Shown one piece after another: positions 42,687 through 52,410 of a DNA stretch of 64,000 nucleotides (within the stretch, counting starts at the first letter, position 1; each line of letters opens with the position of its first letter). A model generated the notes under the pieces. That model had not been told where the DNA came from. It did no database searches and saw only the letters and a list, made by a program, of their open reading frames with translations. The position numbers and the translations under genes were made by a program. The DNA is from JABDGM01 sp963738665. Lineage in GTDB: Bacteria; Planctomycetota; Planctomycetia; Pirellulales; Lacipirellulaceae. Where the stretch lies: positions 62,001 to 126,000 of the forward strand of contig CAVTXL010000010.1 in assembly GCA_963738665.1 (NCBI GenBank), given 5' to 3'.

Positions 42687-43185
42687 GTTCATTTCGAGCG
42701 CTTCGGGTTGTGGCCTGTCTCCCGACTGGGCCACGCCGCTCTGGGTTGGAGTTTCAGGGGGGCCACCCAATTGGCGAAACGGCCTGCCCCCCTGCCGGGC
42801 CATTCGCCCGATTCTGCGACGCAACAAAACGATCATGTCGGTCGCGCGGCCCACGGATTCCAGCCGACCGACACGAACCGGTCCTTCGCGGCGTCTCTGC
42901 CGGCCGACCTCATCCGCTGCCGATGATTTTCGTGGAGTCCAGTTCTACCGGCCCCACGTTGTCGTTCCTAAATCCTTACGTTGCAACGTCTTTCGTGAGC
43001 ACGACCAGTTTGCGCCTTCCCCCAGTCTCCGCGGCTGGCTATCCTATGGTTTCCTCCCTTCCCGAATCGATAGAGACGACCCAACCCCGCTGGATCGACA
43101 ATCACCTCTCGATCCGCTACGATTTGGTTCCACTGCTAGCACGCCTCTGTCGAATCTCGCCAAGCCCCTGACGGGTTTCCCAACT
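42687..43185. other. Spacer between hydrolase paralogues with a GTGGCC hairpin
   Basis: About 500 bases with no gene I can support. At 42710-42734 lies an imperfect hairpin (GTGGCCTGTC ... GACTGGGCCAC) of the same type as those near 44122 and 63647. The expected membrane helix of the next hydrolase is not recognisable in any frame here. Confidence 0.45.
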
Positions 43186-43996
43186 ATGTTGATCGGTATG
43201 ATTGAGCGCTCGCTGGTGTATCCCATCCCTGCGCGAGCGCGGCGACTGGCGGCCACGCTGGCTGCAGCCTCAAAACATCTGGTTCCGTTCGGCCGACGGC
43301 ACCAAGCTGCACGGCTGGTACGTGCCGGCCGACAACCCGGCCCGCCTCTTGGTCTATTGCCACGGCAACAGCGAACACGTCGCCGACCAGGCCAATCTCG
43401 TATTCCGTTTGCAATCACACCTGTCGGCGACCGTGTTCGTCTTTGATTACCGCGGCTATGGCCGAAGCCGGGGTAAGCCAATTGAGCGCGGCTGCGTCGC
43501 CGACGGTCTGGCCGCCCAGCGGTGGCTGGCCGACCGCGAAGGGGTGACCCCAGATCAAATCGTCGTCATGGGCCGCTCGATCGGCGGCGGCGTGGCGACC
43601 GCCATGGCCGCCGAACAGGGGGCCCGGACGTTGGTCTTGGAAAACACGTTCTCGACGATGACCGACGCTGCCCGCTCCCTCTATCCGTGGCTGCCAGTGG
43701 GAATCTTCATGAAGAACCGTTACAACTCGCTCCGCCGCATCCAGCAGTATCAGGGCCCGCTGTTCCAGTGCCACGGCACGTCCGACCAGGTCGTGCCGTT
43801 CGAGCTGGGCCGCAAGCTGTTCGATGCCGCCCCGGGCCGTATGAAGCACTTCTACGAGATCGCGGGTGGCCGGCACAACGACACGCCCCCGGCAGTCTAC
43901 TACGCGGCCCTCACACAGTTCCTCGACAACGTCGACGACGCGGCCCGCCCCATCCCGGCCCGCCACTTCGCCCGCGAGCGGCAACTGGTTTCATAG
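43186..43996 (+). CDS. Alpha/beta hydrolase (BEM46-like), paralogue 2 (frame break near 43228)
   Basis: About 269 aa from ATG 43186 (ATG 43198 is also possible). Start sequence MLIGMIERSLVYPIP aligns with SLIYPAHAG of paralogue 1. One surplus base near 43222-43232 then shifts to ERGDWRPRWLQPQNIWF, after which the protein is intact: YCHGNSEHV, YRGYGRSRG, elbow GRSIGGG, HGTSDQVVP and GGRHNDTPP. Ser, Asp and His of the triad are present. The N-terminal membrane helix seen in paralogue 1 is missing or scrambled. The substrate is unknown. The two paralogues arose by tandem duplication, judged by matching motifs and adjacency. Confidence 0.8.
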
Positions 43997-44004
43997 TCGA
44001 AGCA

Positions 44005-44089
44005 GTTTCAAAACCACCGGGGACTGGCTCAATTTGTGCAGTGTGCGGAGCAAATTATGCCTGTCCCCCTTCTGAAGTGGTTTTGAAAC
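44005..44089. repeat. 85-bp element with perfect 13-bp terminal inverted repeats
   Basis: GTTTCAAAACCAC at 44005-44017 and its exact complement GTGGTTTTGAAAC at 44077-44089. Inside, GGGGACTGGC and GCCTGTCCCC, and AATTTG and CAAATT, also pair, so the whole element can fold. The spacer 43997-44283 holds this and a GTGGCCGGTC hairpin (44122-44146) but no gene. Confidence 0.75.
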
Positions 44090-44121
44090 ATCTTCCAGTC
44101 ACGATTGTGGCCGGTCGCGTT

Positions 44122-44146
44122 GTGGCCGGTCTTCCGACCGCGCCAC
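44122..44146. repeat. GTGGCCGGTC hairpin repeat
   Basis: GTGGCCGGTC TTCC GACCGCGCCAC, an imperfect hairpin. Related copies lie at 42710-42734 and 63647-63672, always in spacers. No T run. Confidence 0.55.
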
Positions 44147-44283
44147 CCATTCGCGCACCAAGCTCGCTTGCGGCTTAGCGTCCCAGGCGGCCTTGCTGTA
44201 TGCGCCCCCATCGCGCAACGGATATAGTTGTCTATACTCGTATATGTGACGCCTGAAACCTGACACTTGGCACCTTCTTACCC

Positions 44284-45359
44284 TTGCCCCGAGAGCGTAT
44301 CCTATCCGCCGAGAATCTCACGGAAGCCGCTGCTAACACCGGCGAGCCGCCCTCGCGGGAAGTGCTTGCCAAGCTCCGCGACGATGAAATCGCCCTCCGC
44401 CCGCGGCACATGAGCGAGATGGTCGGCCAACGGGCGGTCGCCGAGCGGCTCGGCATCGCGCTGGACGCCGCCCGCAAGCGCGGCGAGCCGCTCGGCCATA
44501 TTCTGCTCGACGGCCCGCCCGGCCTCGGCAAAACGACCTTCGCCACGTGCATCCCCCGCGACCTGGGCGTCGCCCTGCAAACCACCAGCGGCGCCGTCCT
44601 CGCCGCCCCCAAGGACCTGCTCCCCTATCTCACGAACGCCGAGGAAGGCTCGGTCCTGTTCATCGATGAGATTCACCGCCTGCCCAAAGCGGTCGAAGAG
44701 TTCATGTACCCTGCGATGGAAGACTTTCGCGTCGATATCATCCTAGGCGAAGGGGCCGTGCCCGCACGGTGAACATGAAGCTCCGCCCGTTCACGGTGAT
44801 CGGCGCGACCACGCGCACCGGCCTGCTTTCCGCGCCGCTCCGCGACCGCTTCCAGATTCGCGAGCACCTCGAGTTCTACAGCGTAACGGAGCTGACCGAA
44901 ATCATCCGCCGCAACGCGGCCAAACTCAAGGTGGAACTGGACGACGACGCGGCCACGAAAATCGCCCACTGCAGCCGGGGCACGCCGCGGATCGCCAACA
45001 ACCGGCTCCGCTGGGTCCGCGACTTCGCGACCAGCAGACACCAGGGCGCCGCCACGCTCGCCATCGCCACAGCCGCCCTGGAAATGCTGGGCATCGACAT
45101 GCTCGGCCTCGACCCGCAGGACCGCAAATACCTCGACACGATCCTCCGCGTCTTCCACGGCGGCCCGGCCGGCGTCGAGGCCATCGCCCACACGATGAAC
45201 ACGGCCATCGACACGCTCACCGACGAAGTCGAACCGTTCCTGCTCCGCAGCGAGCTCGTCACCCGTACCCCCCGCGGTCGCAAGCTGACAAATCGGGCGT
45301 ACGAACATCTGGGGGCGAATCCGCCAGACGAGCCGCAAGAAAAGCTGCTTTTCGATTGA
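44284..45359 (+). CDS. ruvB: Holliday junction branch-migration ATPase RuvB (frame break near 44760)
   Basis: About 358 aa, normal length. The start is TTG 44284; no nearby ATG keeps the N-terminus. Walker A is GPPGLGKTT, Walker B LFIDEIHRL, and sensor 1 is in FTVIGATTRTG. One base is missing near 44758-44762: adding a G restores GEGAV ARTVN as in the family ILGEGxxARTIN segment. The arginine finger region (LRDRFQIREHLEFY) and the winged-helix C-terminus (RTPRGRKLTNRAYEHLG) are present. RuvB is the hexameric motor that drives branch migration on RuvA-bound junctions. The break in an otherwise perfect essential-type gene supports sequence error. Confidence 0.9.
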
Positions 45360-45413
45360 TTCAGGTTTCCTGCTAGTTCCAGCGCTCGGCGGCGACCGCG
45401 ACAGTCGTTGATA

Positions 45414-47179
45414 CTATTTGCACATTGTTCGTCGTTTAGATCGGTCGCGCCGCCGCATCCCAAACATTATCAACCCGCCCACTAGCACCAACCCAGCCGT
45501 TGCCGGTTCCGGCACGGCGATTGTGACGCGGTAGGCCAGGAACATCGTGTCGTTTTCGTGGTTCACCGGGTTCGTCGCGTCGCCGACCGCGGCCGGCAAT
45601 CGGCTCGCCGGGTAGCCGTCGAAGCCGTCGTACGGCACGAGCGTGCCATCCGGCCCTCTCATCGTGCCGTCCGATGTGAGAAAGTCGTTGTCGTTGGCGA
45701 CGAACAGGAAGTAATCGTTGGGATTGGTTGGGTCATTCGCGGAGACGAGCGACAGGCCTTCCCACTTCTCGCCCAGGGTCAGCTTCGAAACTTGCGAGGC
45801 GCCTCCTTGGTCGAGCTCGATGTTGAATTTATTCAATTGCGTTTCGTTGAGCATATTGACAACTTCAGTCCAACTGACCGGCGTAATCGCAGCGTCCAGC
45901 ACGCCGGAGGCGGTGGTCACGAGTCCCCCTTCGGCATCGCGTGCCGCGTTGCCGGCAAAATTCGTCGGCGAGCCGACACTCAAATCAGCCAGCAGCACGC
46001 TTTTGAACATCGACGGATTCGTCGCGCTATTGCCCAGGCCGTTGCCGTCGCGGGAGAGAATCAAGAACCTCGAGTCGTCGAGGGCCACCACTTCGCTTTG
46101 CGCAGCCGTGCGATTGACGGCGCTGCCGTTTCCGTCCAGGCGGTAGGTCGGCAACTGCACGACGTATTCGCCGATCGGCGCCGCGGGCGTCGCACTGCCG
46201 CTCACGTCGTACACCAACAGCCGGGCGTTCTTGGCGTTTTGATTGTTGGCCGCGTCCGAATCCTGCCGCGTGGCGCTCTGCAGCAAAGCGAACAGCCGCG
46301 TGCCGTCCGGGCTAAGCGACACGCCCTCAAAACCTTGATTGTTTCGCCGCCCGTTGACCGGCGCCACGGTCGATTGAAAATTCAATGTGCCGGCCGGCGT
46401 ATGCGGCAGCATCGCGGCCGGCGGCTGAATCGCACCGACGATCTCCTTGTTCGCATTGAAATAGTAAATGTGGGCGCCGTATTCATCGCCGACGTAGCCG
46501 GAACCGTCCGCCTTAAGAGTGAGCGCCTCGGAATCGAGCGGCAGGCGGTTGATGTTGTTGAACGTGTCACTCGCCCCGCCCGGTGAAACCTCACCAGTGT
46601 AACTGACGACGTACGGCATGGTCAGGCCGAACAGCGGCGTCGTGCCGGCCGCCGGGTCGAGGCCGGTCGTTGGCACCTGCGCCATGGCCGTGGGATCAAG
46701 GTACGTGAACTTCACGCCGCCGATCGGCGAGGTGATCGCAATCTGGTTCTGGGCCGCGATCTTTGTGCTGAAATCGATGCCGCCGATGTTCGCCGCGCCA
46801 TAGTAGGGTGTGAAGTTGAAATCGACCGTTTGAATGCGGGCCGCGTAATCGGCGAAAAACGCGCCCGAGTTGAATCCCCGGTCGGGCAGAATGTTGAACT
46901 TGCCCATGTAACCGCCGGCCGGATCGCCCGCCCAGTTCGTGATCTGCAGGCTGGACACCGATCCGAACGTCTCGCCGAACGCGTCGATCGCCGAAGCCGA
47001 GATGCGGCCCACGCCAACCAGGTCGTGGTTTGTAAACGTCGTGCCACCCAGCGTGGCTGACACGTCGCCTGGCACGGCAATCACGTGCGGCGTCGTGTAT
47101 TGCGCCAAGCCGAGCCGCACGACCCTGCCAGCAATACTAAGGAAACTATGGCGCCGTAGGACTGGAAGATTGATTTCAT
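45414..47179 (-). CDS. Secreted esterase-like phytase-family protein with PEP-CTERM tail (frame break near 47105)
   Basis: About 588 aa. ATG 47179 opens a good signal peptide (MKSIFQSYGAIVSLVLLAG). Near 47095-47112 one base seems missing, and the main frame proceeds LAQYTTPHVIAVPGDVSA. An ATG at 47189 keeps the main frame but gives no signal peptide. The body matches the esterase-like phytase domain (PF13449-type beta-propeller): GVGRISASAIDAFGETFG, NILPDRGFNSGAFF, SEALTLKADGSGYVGDEYG, RRNNQGFEGVSLSPDGTRL. It ends with VPEPATAGLVLVGGLIMFG and a basic tail, a PEP-CTERM signal. Probable surface phosphate- or ester-hydrolysing protein; activity of this family is poorly proven. Confidence 0.82.
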
Positions 47180-47479
47180 AGTAATTCAATTAAGGAGATT
47201 CAGTGGTTTGGAGGATCGGAAAACCATTCCGACACGTCCAGAAGTTCGGAGCAGTCTGTCGACCTCGCATGTAGAATGTGTTGAGGAAATGTGAAAATCT
47301 GGCGAAGATGCGGTGCGGTTTGCGATTCAACGCTTTGTCCACCACGGTGGGTCTGCGACGCGGGAACGCGAAGTCGCGACGCTCCAGGCTGAACGCCTAT
47401 CTGGACGGGCCGCTGAACGGCTGAAACCTGCGTTACCGCGAGGCGCCGTAAAGAGATAAACGAGAGAACATGCCGCACA
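47180..47479. other. Gene-free spacer
   Basis: 300 bases upstream of the phytase-like gene and downstream of the ketosynthase gene. I see no gene, no repeat family seen elsewhere, and no clear terminator. Confidence 0.45.
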
Positions 47480-48801
47480 TTAGACAGCGGCGACGTAGAG
47501 CACGGCCGCCTGGCCCTGCGGCGTCACAGAGTGGTTCAAAAAGCTGCGGCCGGGCGCGGTTGCATCATCCGCGACGACGGCGAGCGAACAATTGGGATCC
47601 GGGGTCGTGTAATTCAGTACCCGCGGCAGCCTCCCTTCGCGCAGCGCCAGCACGCTGGCAATCAGCTCGACCACGCCGCTGCCCGCTCCCAAATTGCCGA
47701 AGAAGCTTTTTGGCGCCGTCACGGGCAGCCGATTGGCTTGCGGGCCAAATACTTCGCGAATCGCGCGGGCCTCGTCGGCGTCGCGCTCGATCGTGCTCAA
47801 TCCATGCGCGTTGACGTGACCAACGTCAGCCGGCGTCGCGTCTGCGTCGATGAGCGCCGCCTTCATCGCGCGAACCAGCGCCACGTCGCACTTGCCGTGC
47901 AGCGATTTGTCGGAAACGTTTGCGCTGCCGAAACCCAACACCTCCGCGTAGATCGTCGCCCCGCGGGCCTTGGCTGCTTCGAGCTCTTCGAGCACGACCA
48001 TCCCTGCCCCTTCGCCGGCCACCATGCCGGTGCGGGCCTTGTCGAAAGGCCGGCTGGCCTGCGTCGGGTCGCCGTTTTCGGCGGCCATCTGCTCGGTCTG
48101 CAGCGCGTGAATCGCCTGCATCGGTAGGACTCGCGTGCCGGTCGCGCCCGCGACCATCAAGTTGGCATGTCCGCGCTGAATGGTGCGAAACGCCTCGCCG
48201 ACCGCCAGGTTGCCGGCCGCTTCGCGCATCGTCAGCGAGTTGTTCGGTCCGCGGAGGTCGTTAAAGATCGCGATGTGGCTAGCCGGCATGTTGGGTAAAT
48301 ACTTCAGCATCCACAGCGGGGCCATCTCGGCCAGGCCCTCTTTGCCCCAGCGGCGAAAGTCGAATTCGCCGCCGTTCGCGCAGGTTTTGATCCCGCCTTC
48401 GTAATCCTCCGGCACGGTGAGCATGTAATCGCTGCCGAGCACGACGCCCGACGTCTCCGGCGGCGCAGGCGCTTCGGCAAAGCCGGCGTCGGTCAGGGCG
48501 AGTTGGGCACTCGCCACGGCCATCCGCGTCTCGCGGCACATTACCTTGAGACCCTTCTTGATCGACTTTTTGCGATCTTTCTCCAGCGGGCCGAAGTTCT
48601 CAATCTCGCCGGTGAACGCGCGGGCCTCGGCCGCAAACTTCAGCGGCTGGCGATCTCCCGGCAGCAGCGTCACCGGCGCCACGCCGCTCTGCCCGGTTGC
48701 GACGCGGCCCAAAATGCCGACGGCGAATTGCCCAACGGCGAAATGAGCCCTAAGCCGGTGATCACGACCTGGCGCTGCGGGTTGCCTGAACGAGCAGTCA
48801 T
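47480..48801 (-). CDS. Beta-ketoacyl synthase-like protein lacking the catalytic Cys (frame break near 48712)
   Basis: About 440 aa. ATG 48801 gives the typical start QVVITGLGLISPLGNSPSAF. One base is missing near 48712, after which the frame reads RVATGQSGVAPVTLLPG. The thiolase-fold landmarks are all present and spaced as in KAS II, but the active site is altered: where KAS has TACATG this has MREAAG (Glu at about 194 for Cys, codon 48221-48223). The first His is kept in VNAHGLSTIERD (about 333), and the second is Asn in KSFFGNLGAGSG (about 370). Spacing 139 and 37 residues matches the C-H-H spacing of KAS II. Inference: not a standard condensing enzyme; perhaps a chain-length-factor-like partner or a decarboxylase. 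It stands alone without acyl carrier protein genes. Confidence 0.82.
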
Positions 48802-48901
48802 AGTCACGCCAGCATAGCAAAAATAGCGCAGGTCCGGGAGCGCAACGCAGCCGTCTCAACCAACAACCCCGCCCCCTGTTCTCTCAACCCGGCTCCCTCA
48901 C

Positions 48902-49004
48902 TAATGAAGCCTGCGCTACAAATGATTTGTTGCTTTCTAGCTGATAGCTGAAAGCTGATGGCTGACGGCCCTGCCTGGGTTCAATGACAGCGCAGCGTTC
49001 GCTA
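48902..49004 (+). repeat. About 104-bp dispersed repeat, copy 2
   Basis: Direct copy of 39368-39471: TAATGAAGCCTGCGCTAC at the start, GACAGCGCAGCGTTCGCTA at the end, with the GCTGATAGCTGAAAGCTG centre. Its last three bases supply the stop codon of the secretin-like gene on the minus strand. Confidence 0.7.
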
Positions 49005-50293
49005 ATACCTTCCCTGAAACGAATGCTGCGGGGCGATCGCGGCGCGGGCGGTCGCCGGGTCGGCTGAGGGAACCACCTGGCCCAGGCACTCGATGAACAG
49101 CAGCGCGTCGGCCCGCGGCGCGCTTTTAAACATCGGCATCGCGTCGCCCATCGCGTCGGCCAGCGGGTTCTCGCCCTCCATCCCGGGGGCTGCCACGACG
49201 CCCATGCTCAATAGCAGCACTCGATCGGCTGGCCAGCGGAATCGCTCGTGCATGTTGGCAGACGTCAGTTGCGGCACCTCGACTTGCACTTTCTGGTTCG
49301 GGGCCACTTGCGACGGCAAGTCGAGCTTCACGGGCAACATCTTTTCGACCTGGTTTAGCCGCAACTTGACCACGGCGTCGGACATGGCCAGGTCGAGCGT
49401 CAAGAGCGGGCTGAATTCCAGTTGAAATCCTTCCTCCAACGTTCCCACCTCGGGCTGATAGCCGGGCCAGGTCGCTTGGGTCAGAATCGCGCCCTTAACA
49501 TAGGTCCGGGGCCGCATCGTCGAGATGACGATCGACTGACCGTTCGGCACGAGTTGCTGCGGCGAGTTGTACTCGCGATAGTCGGCCCGCCGCGTCAGCT
49601 CGGCGACGAGCAGCCGGGCGTTTTCCTTGGCCATCAGCCAGCCCTGCACGCCCGGCGATTGCACCGGGATCGGCGTCATGATCGGCAGCGCGTGGGCCCG
49701 CCAGTTCGGGTTTCGCACGGTCGCCACCCTGAGGGTAAATGCATATGGCACGGCCTGCGTGTTGACGAATCGATCGACGATATCGGCGACGATCGCCTGC
49801 ATCTCCGGCGTGTGATAAACGTGCAGCGTCTCGCGGCTGGCACTGACGTAACCAAACGGTTCGGAATGCCAGGCCTCGTAACCCGTCTCGCGCAAGATCC
49901 AATCCACGATGGCTTGCTCCGGCTTCTCGCCGACGCCAGGCCGCAGCGTATAGGGGCGAATGTCGTAGTCGCGCCCGACCTGGCCGCCGTCATTCGGCAG
50001 CGAACCGTCGGACTTGCTAACTTGCGCTCGTGTGGCCGCGGGGCCCACGGGTGTCACGACCCCGCGCGACTCGACAGGCTCGTTGCCGATTGGCGTAATG
50101 TCGTTGGCGATCTGCGTCATCGGCCGGGGCATTGTTGGCGACGCGGCCGCCCCTGCCGTACTGCCGTACCGCGCGTCGCCCGCCAACGGCGATTTCCAAC
50201 CGCTGTTGGCTTGCGCCACACGGTGCCGCCGGTGAACAGGGCCGCTAAAGCAAATCCACTTGAGATCGCTGCAACGCGACGTGCATAGAACAT
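49002..50293 (-). CDS. Exported secretin-like / type II secretion-related hypothetical protein (frame break near 50219)
   Basis: About 430 aa. ATG 50293 has a GAGGAGGCACC ribosome-binding site and opens a signal peptide (MFYARRVAAISSGFALAAL). One base is missing near 50218-50222, joining to VAQANSGWKSP. After a Pro/Gly-rich linker, about residues 125-190 resemble a secretin N-domain (VDWILRETGYEAWHSEP; EMQAIVADIVDRFVNTQA). The remaining 230 residues are beta-rich, with ARLLVAELTRRADYREYNS and QSIVISTMRPRTYV. There is no clear secretin gate domain, so it is not a full pore. Function unknown; it could be a periplasmic accessory of a secretion or pilus system. The stop codon lies in a dispersed repeat. 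Confidence 0.7.
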
Positions 50294-50833
50294 CGGGGTG
50301 CCTCCTCGCCGCGCACTAGGCGGCGCGGCCAGTCCGGTCGAAGAGATAAGATACGAGGATCAGCCGTCCAGGCCGCGGAGTATAGAAGTGCCCGCCGGCC
50401 ACGGCAAGGCATTTTGCAGCGCTCCGGCGGCCCCCTGCCGGCGTGTCTTACGCGCGGTTATGACACACAGCCACGGATGGCTTGCTAGCATTGAACTTCT
50501 TGGGGACGCTTGCCAGAGCCCAGCTTGCTTCTCTCAGTGATCTTCAATCGCACCGCCTGAACTGTGGGCGTCCAAACCTCGCCCCGGCAAAAAGCACGTC
50601 GCCGCCGCGAAAGCACCTCTTTCTGCGGCGACTTTTCACATGGACGGCCGGGAGACAAGATGGCGGGCTCGCCTGCGACTTACTGGCATTCCGTTTGCTC
50701 AGTATGGAGGCAACCCGTTCGCTGGTACTCGCTGTGTCGATGCCAGTCGAGCGGCCGGCGTACGAGCTAATCCCAATACCACGTCATCAGGGGGTCGGGA
50801 TTTCACCACAACGGATTTTTTGAGGAGTATACC
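50294..50833. other. Upstream region of the small-membrane-protein cassette
   Basis: 540 bases with no gene I can support. It should carry promoters for the leftward secretin-like gene and the rightward cassette. The one clear structure is the hairpin at 50598-50636. Confidence 0.5.
50598..50636 (+). terminator. Terminator-like hairpin in the leader of the csbD cassette
   Basis: GTCGCCGC pairs exactly with GCGGCGAC, with an inner GAAAG/CTTTC stem, and TTTT follows. No gene ends upstream on this strand, so it may be a leader attenuator or the end of an unseen transcript. The T run is short. Confidence 0.4.
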
Positions 50834-51250
50834 ATGGCCACCCGGCAACAAGTGCTTGGAAACTGGAACGAACTGAAGGGCAAGGTAAAGGATCACTGGG
50901 GCCAACTTAGCGATAACGACTTGGACCAAGTCAAAGGCAACGTCGATCAGCTCATCGGACTCGTGCAGCGCAAGACGGGCGAGGCCCGCAGCAAGATCGA
51001 GGACTTTCTCGATCAACTGAACGAAAACGCGGGCGGGATGGCGTCACAAGCCAAGGACAAGGCCCGCGAATACGTAGACCGTGGCACCGAAGCGATGCGC
51101 GGCGCAGCCGACCAAATGCGCGATCAGTATCGCGAAGGTATGGAGAATGCCCACGAGCTGGTCCGTCGCCACCCGGCGGAAGCCGTGGCGGTTGCGTTCG
51201 GCACCGGTTTGATCGTTGGCGTTGTTTGCGGATTGGCGTGCCGTCGCTAG
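50834..51250 (+). CDS. CsbD-like stress protein with C-terminal membrane anchor
   Basis: 138 aa with a GAGGAG ribosome-binding site. Residues 4-58 match CsbD (GNWNELKGKVKDHWGQLSDNDLDQVKGNVDQL). The middle (60-110) is an amphipathic, Ala/Lys/Asp-rich helix like DUF883/ElaB/YqjD proteins (AKDKAREYVDRGTEAM). The end is RRHPAEAVAVAFGTGLIVGVV, a YqjD-type single membrane anchor. CsbD proteins are general-stress induced; YqjD-type proteins sit at the inner membrane and bind ribosomes in Escherichia coli. This fusion starts a run of six co-directional small genes. Confidence 0.87.
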   Translation: MATRQQVLGNWNELKGKVKDHWGQLSDNDLDQVKGNVDQLIGLVQRKTGEARSKIEDFLDQLNENAGGMASQAKDKAREYVDRGTEAMRGAADQMRDQYREGMENAHELVRRHPAEAVAVAFGTGLIVGVVCGLACRR

Positions 51251-51365
51251 CGAAGATTGGCGCAAAACTCACCGGCCCGACATACGCAATTGAAAAAACC
51301 TGGCTTGGCGGGTTCATGGGCCCGGCGAGTGAACTGCCCGTCGGGCCGCAGAAAGGATGATCACG

Positions 51366-51698
51366 ATGAGTTCTCCGCAGAACAGCAATGAACGGCGAAT
51401 TGGTTTTTCGTCCACTCGTTCGTCCCATCGGCGTGCCGGCTCGCGGGGCGGGCAGCGGAGCTTCCTGGAGCGCAGCAATGATCAACTGCGCGAGATGGTC
51501 GCCGACCACGAAGGCCAATCGGTGCTCGCGGCGCTGGCCCTCGGCTTTGGCATCGGTTTGGCGCTCGGCCTGAGCATTGCCCCGGAGCCGAAGCAACGGT
51601 GGACCGACCGCATTGCTGCCGAAGGCCTCGGTCGGCGGCTGCTGGAGCGAATCGACAGCCTATTGCCGGAATCGATTTCCGATAAGCTTTCAACTTGA
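51366..51698 (+). CDS. Small single-TM protein of the csbD cassette
   Basis: 110 aa from ATG 51366, chosen because AAAGGATGATCACG upstream places a ribosome-binding site at good distance; ATG 51357 would add three residues. A charged N-terminus (SHRRAGSRGGQRSFLER) leads to a helix (DQLREMVADHEGQSVLAAL) and one membrane span (ALGFGIGLALGLSIA), then an amphipathic tail (GLGRRLLERIDSLLPESI). No named family recognised. The layout echoes the DUF883-type anchor of its neighbour. Confidence 0.75.
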   Translation: MSSPQNSNERRIGFSSTRSSHRRAGSRGGQRSFLERSNDQLREMVADHEGQSVLAALALGFGIGLALGLSIAPEPKQRWTDRIAAEGLGRRLLERIDSLLPESISDKLST

Positions 51699-51826
51699 GT
51701 GGCCAAGCAAGTACAATGCGAGAGAGACGGGTGTCCCTGCTGGCTAGCCCACTGCAGGCTTGCCGGCAGTGCCCCACCGATTTCGCTTGGTTCGTAACTC
51801 GACGTTCAATCGTCGCCTTTTGAATT

Positions 51827-52345
51827 ATGGATCTCGACGACAAATCCGATGAAGTCCGGCGCCGCATGGCCCGCCTGCGGACCACGTTGGAAGGGGATGT
51901 CGAAAGCTTCGCAGCCAGTGCGCGGGCGGTTGCCGAAAACGCGCGCACGATTGCCGATTGGCGGTATCTCGTGCGGCGATTCCCCTTCGCTGTCGCCGGG
52001 GTGGCCGTCGTGGCCGGATATGTGTTGATTCCCCGTCGCAAGCAGGTGATCGTGCCCGATGCCGAGACGCTCGCCAAAATGGCGAAGCTGAACCAGGTGT
52101 GGGTGAAAACCGGCAGCCCGAAAGGTCAGGAAAACGAACGCGGCGTGATGGGCGCGCTCGTCGCCTTGGCGGCCGGCGCGGCGAGCCGGTATGCACTCAA
52201 CTGGGCGACCGAGCAACTCAAAACGACGTTGGGCGCGGCCGCCGCCAAGAATTCGGCGGCCGCGAAAGAAAAGGAACACGCTGAACCTGATTTGAAAGAA
52301 GTAGAGCAGGATACGCCGCACACGAGCAAGTACCCGCCGCGGTGA
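51827..52345 (+). CDS. Membrane-associated protein of the csbD cassette (DUF3618-like)
   Basis: 172 aa from ATG 51827. N-terminal charged helix (DLDDKSDEVRRRMARLRTTLEGD), then a short span WRYLVRRFPFAVAGVAVVAGYVLIPRRKQ with basic flanks, a second hydrophobic stretch (GVMGALVALAAGAASRYALNW) and an Ala/Lys/Glu-rich tail. It resembles DUF3618-type small proteins found beside phage-holin-like and YqjD-like genes. Role unknown. Confidence 0.72.
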   Translation: MDLDDKSDEVRRRMARLRTTLEGDVESFAASARAVAENARTIADWRYLVRRFPFAVAGVAVVAGYVLIPRRKQVIVPDAETLAKMAKLNQVWVKTGSPKGQENERGVMGALVALAAGAASRYALNWATEQLKTTLGAAAAKNSAAAKEKEHAEPDLKEVEQDTPHTSKYPPR

Positions 52346-52410
52346 AACGCGACGAAACGTTGCGGCCGGTCTCCTGCGCAGACACCGAACAGACTGAGCG
52401 AGGTGCCGCA

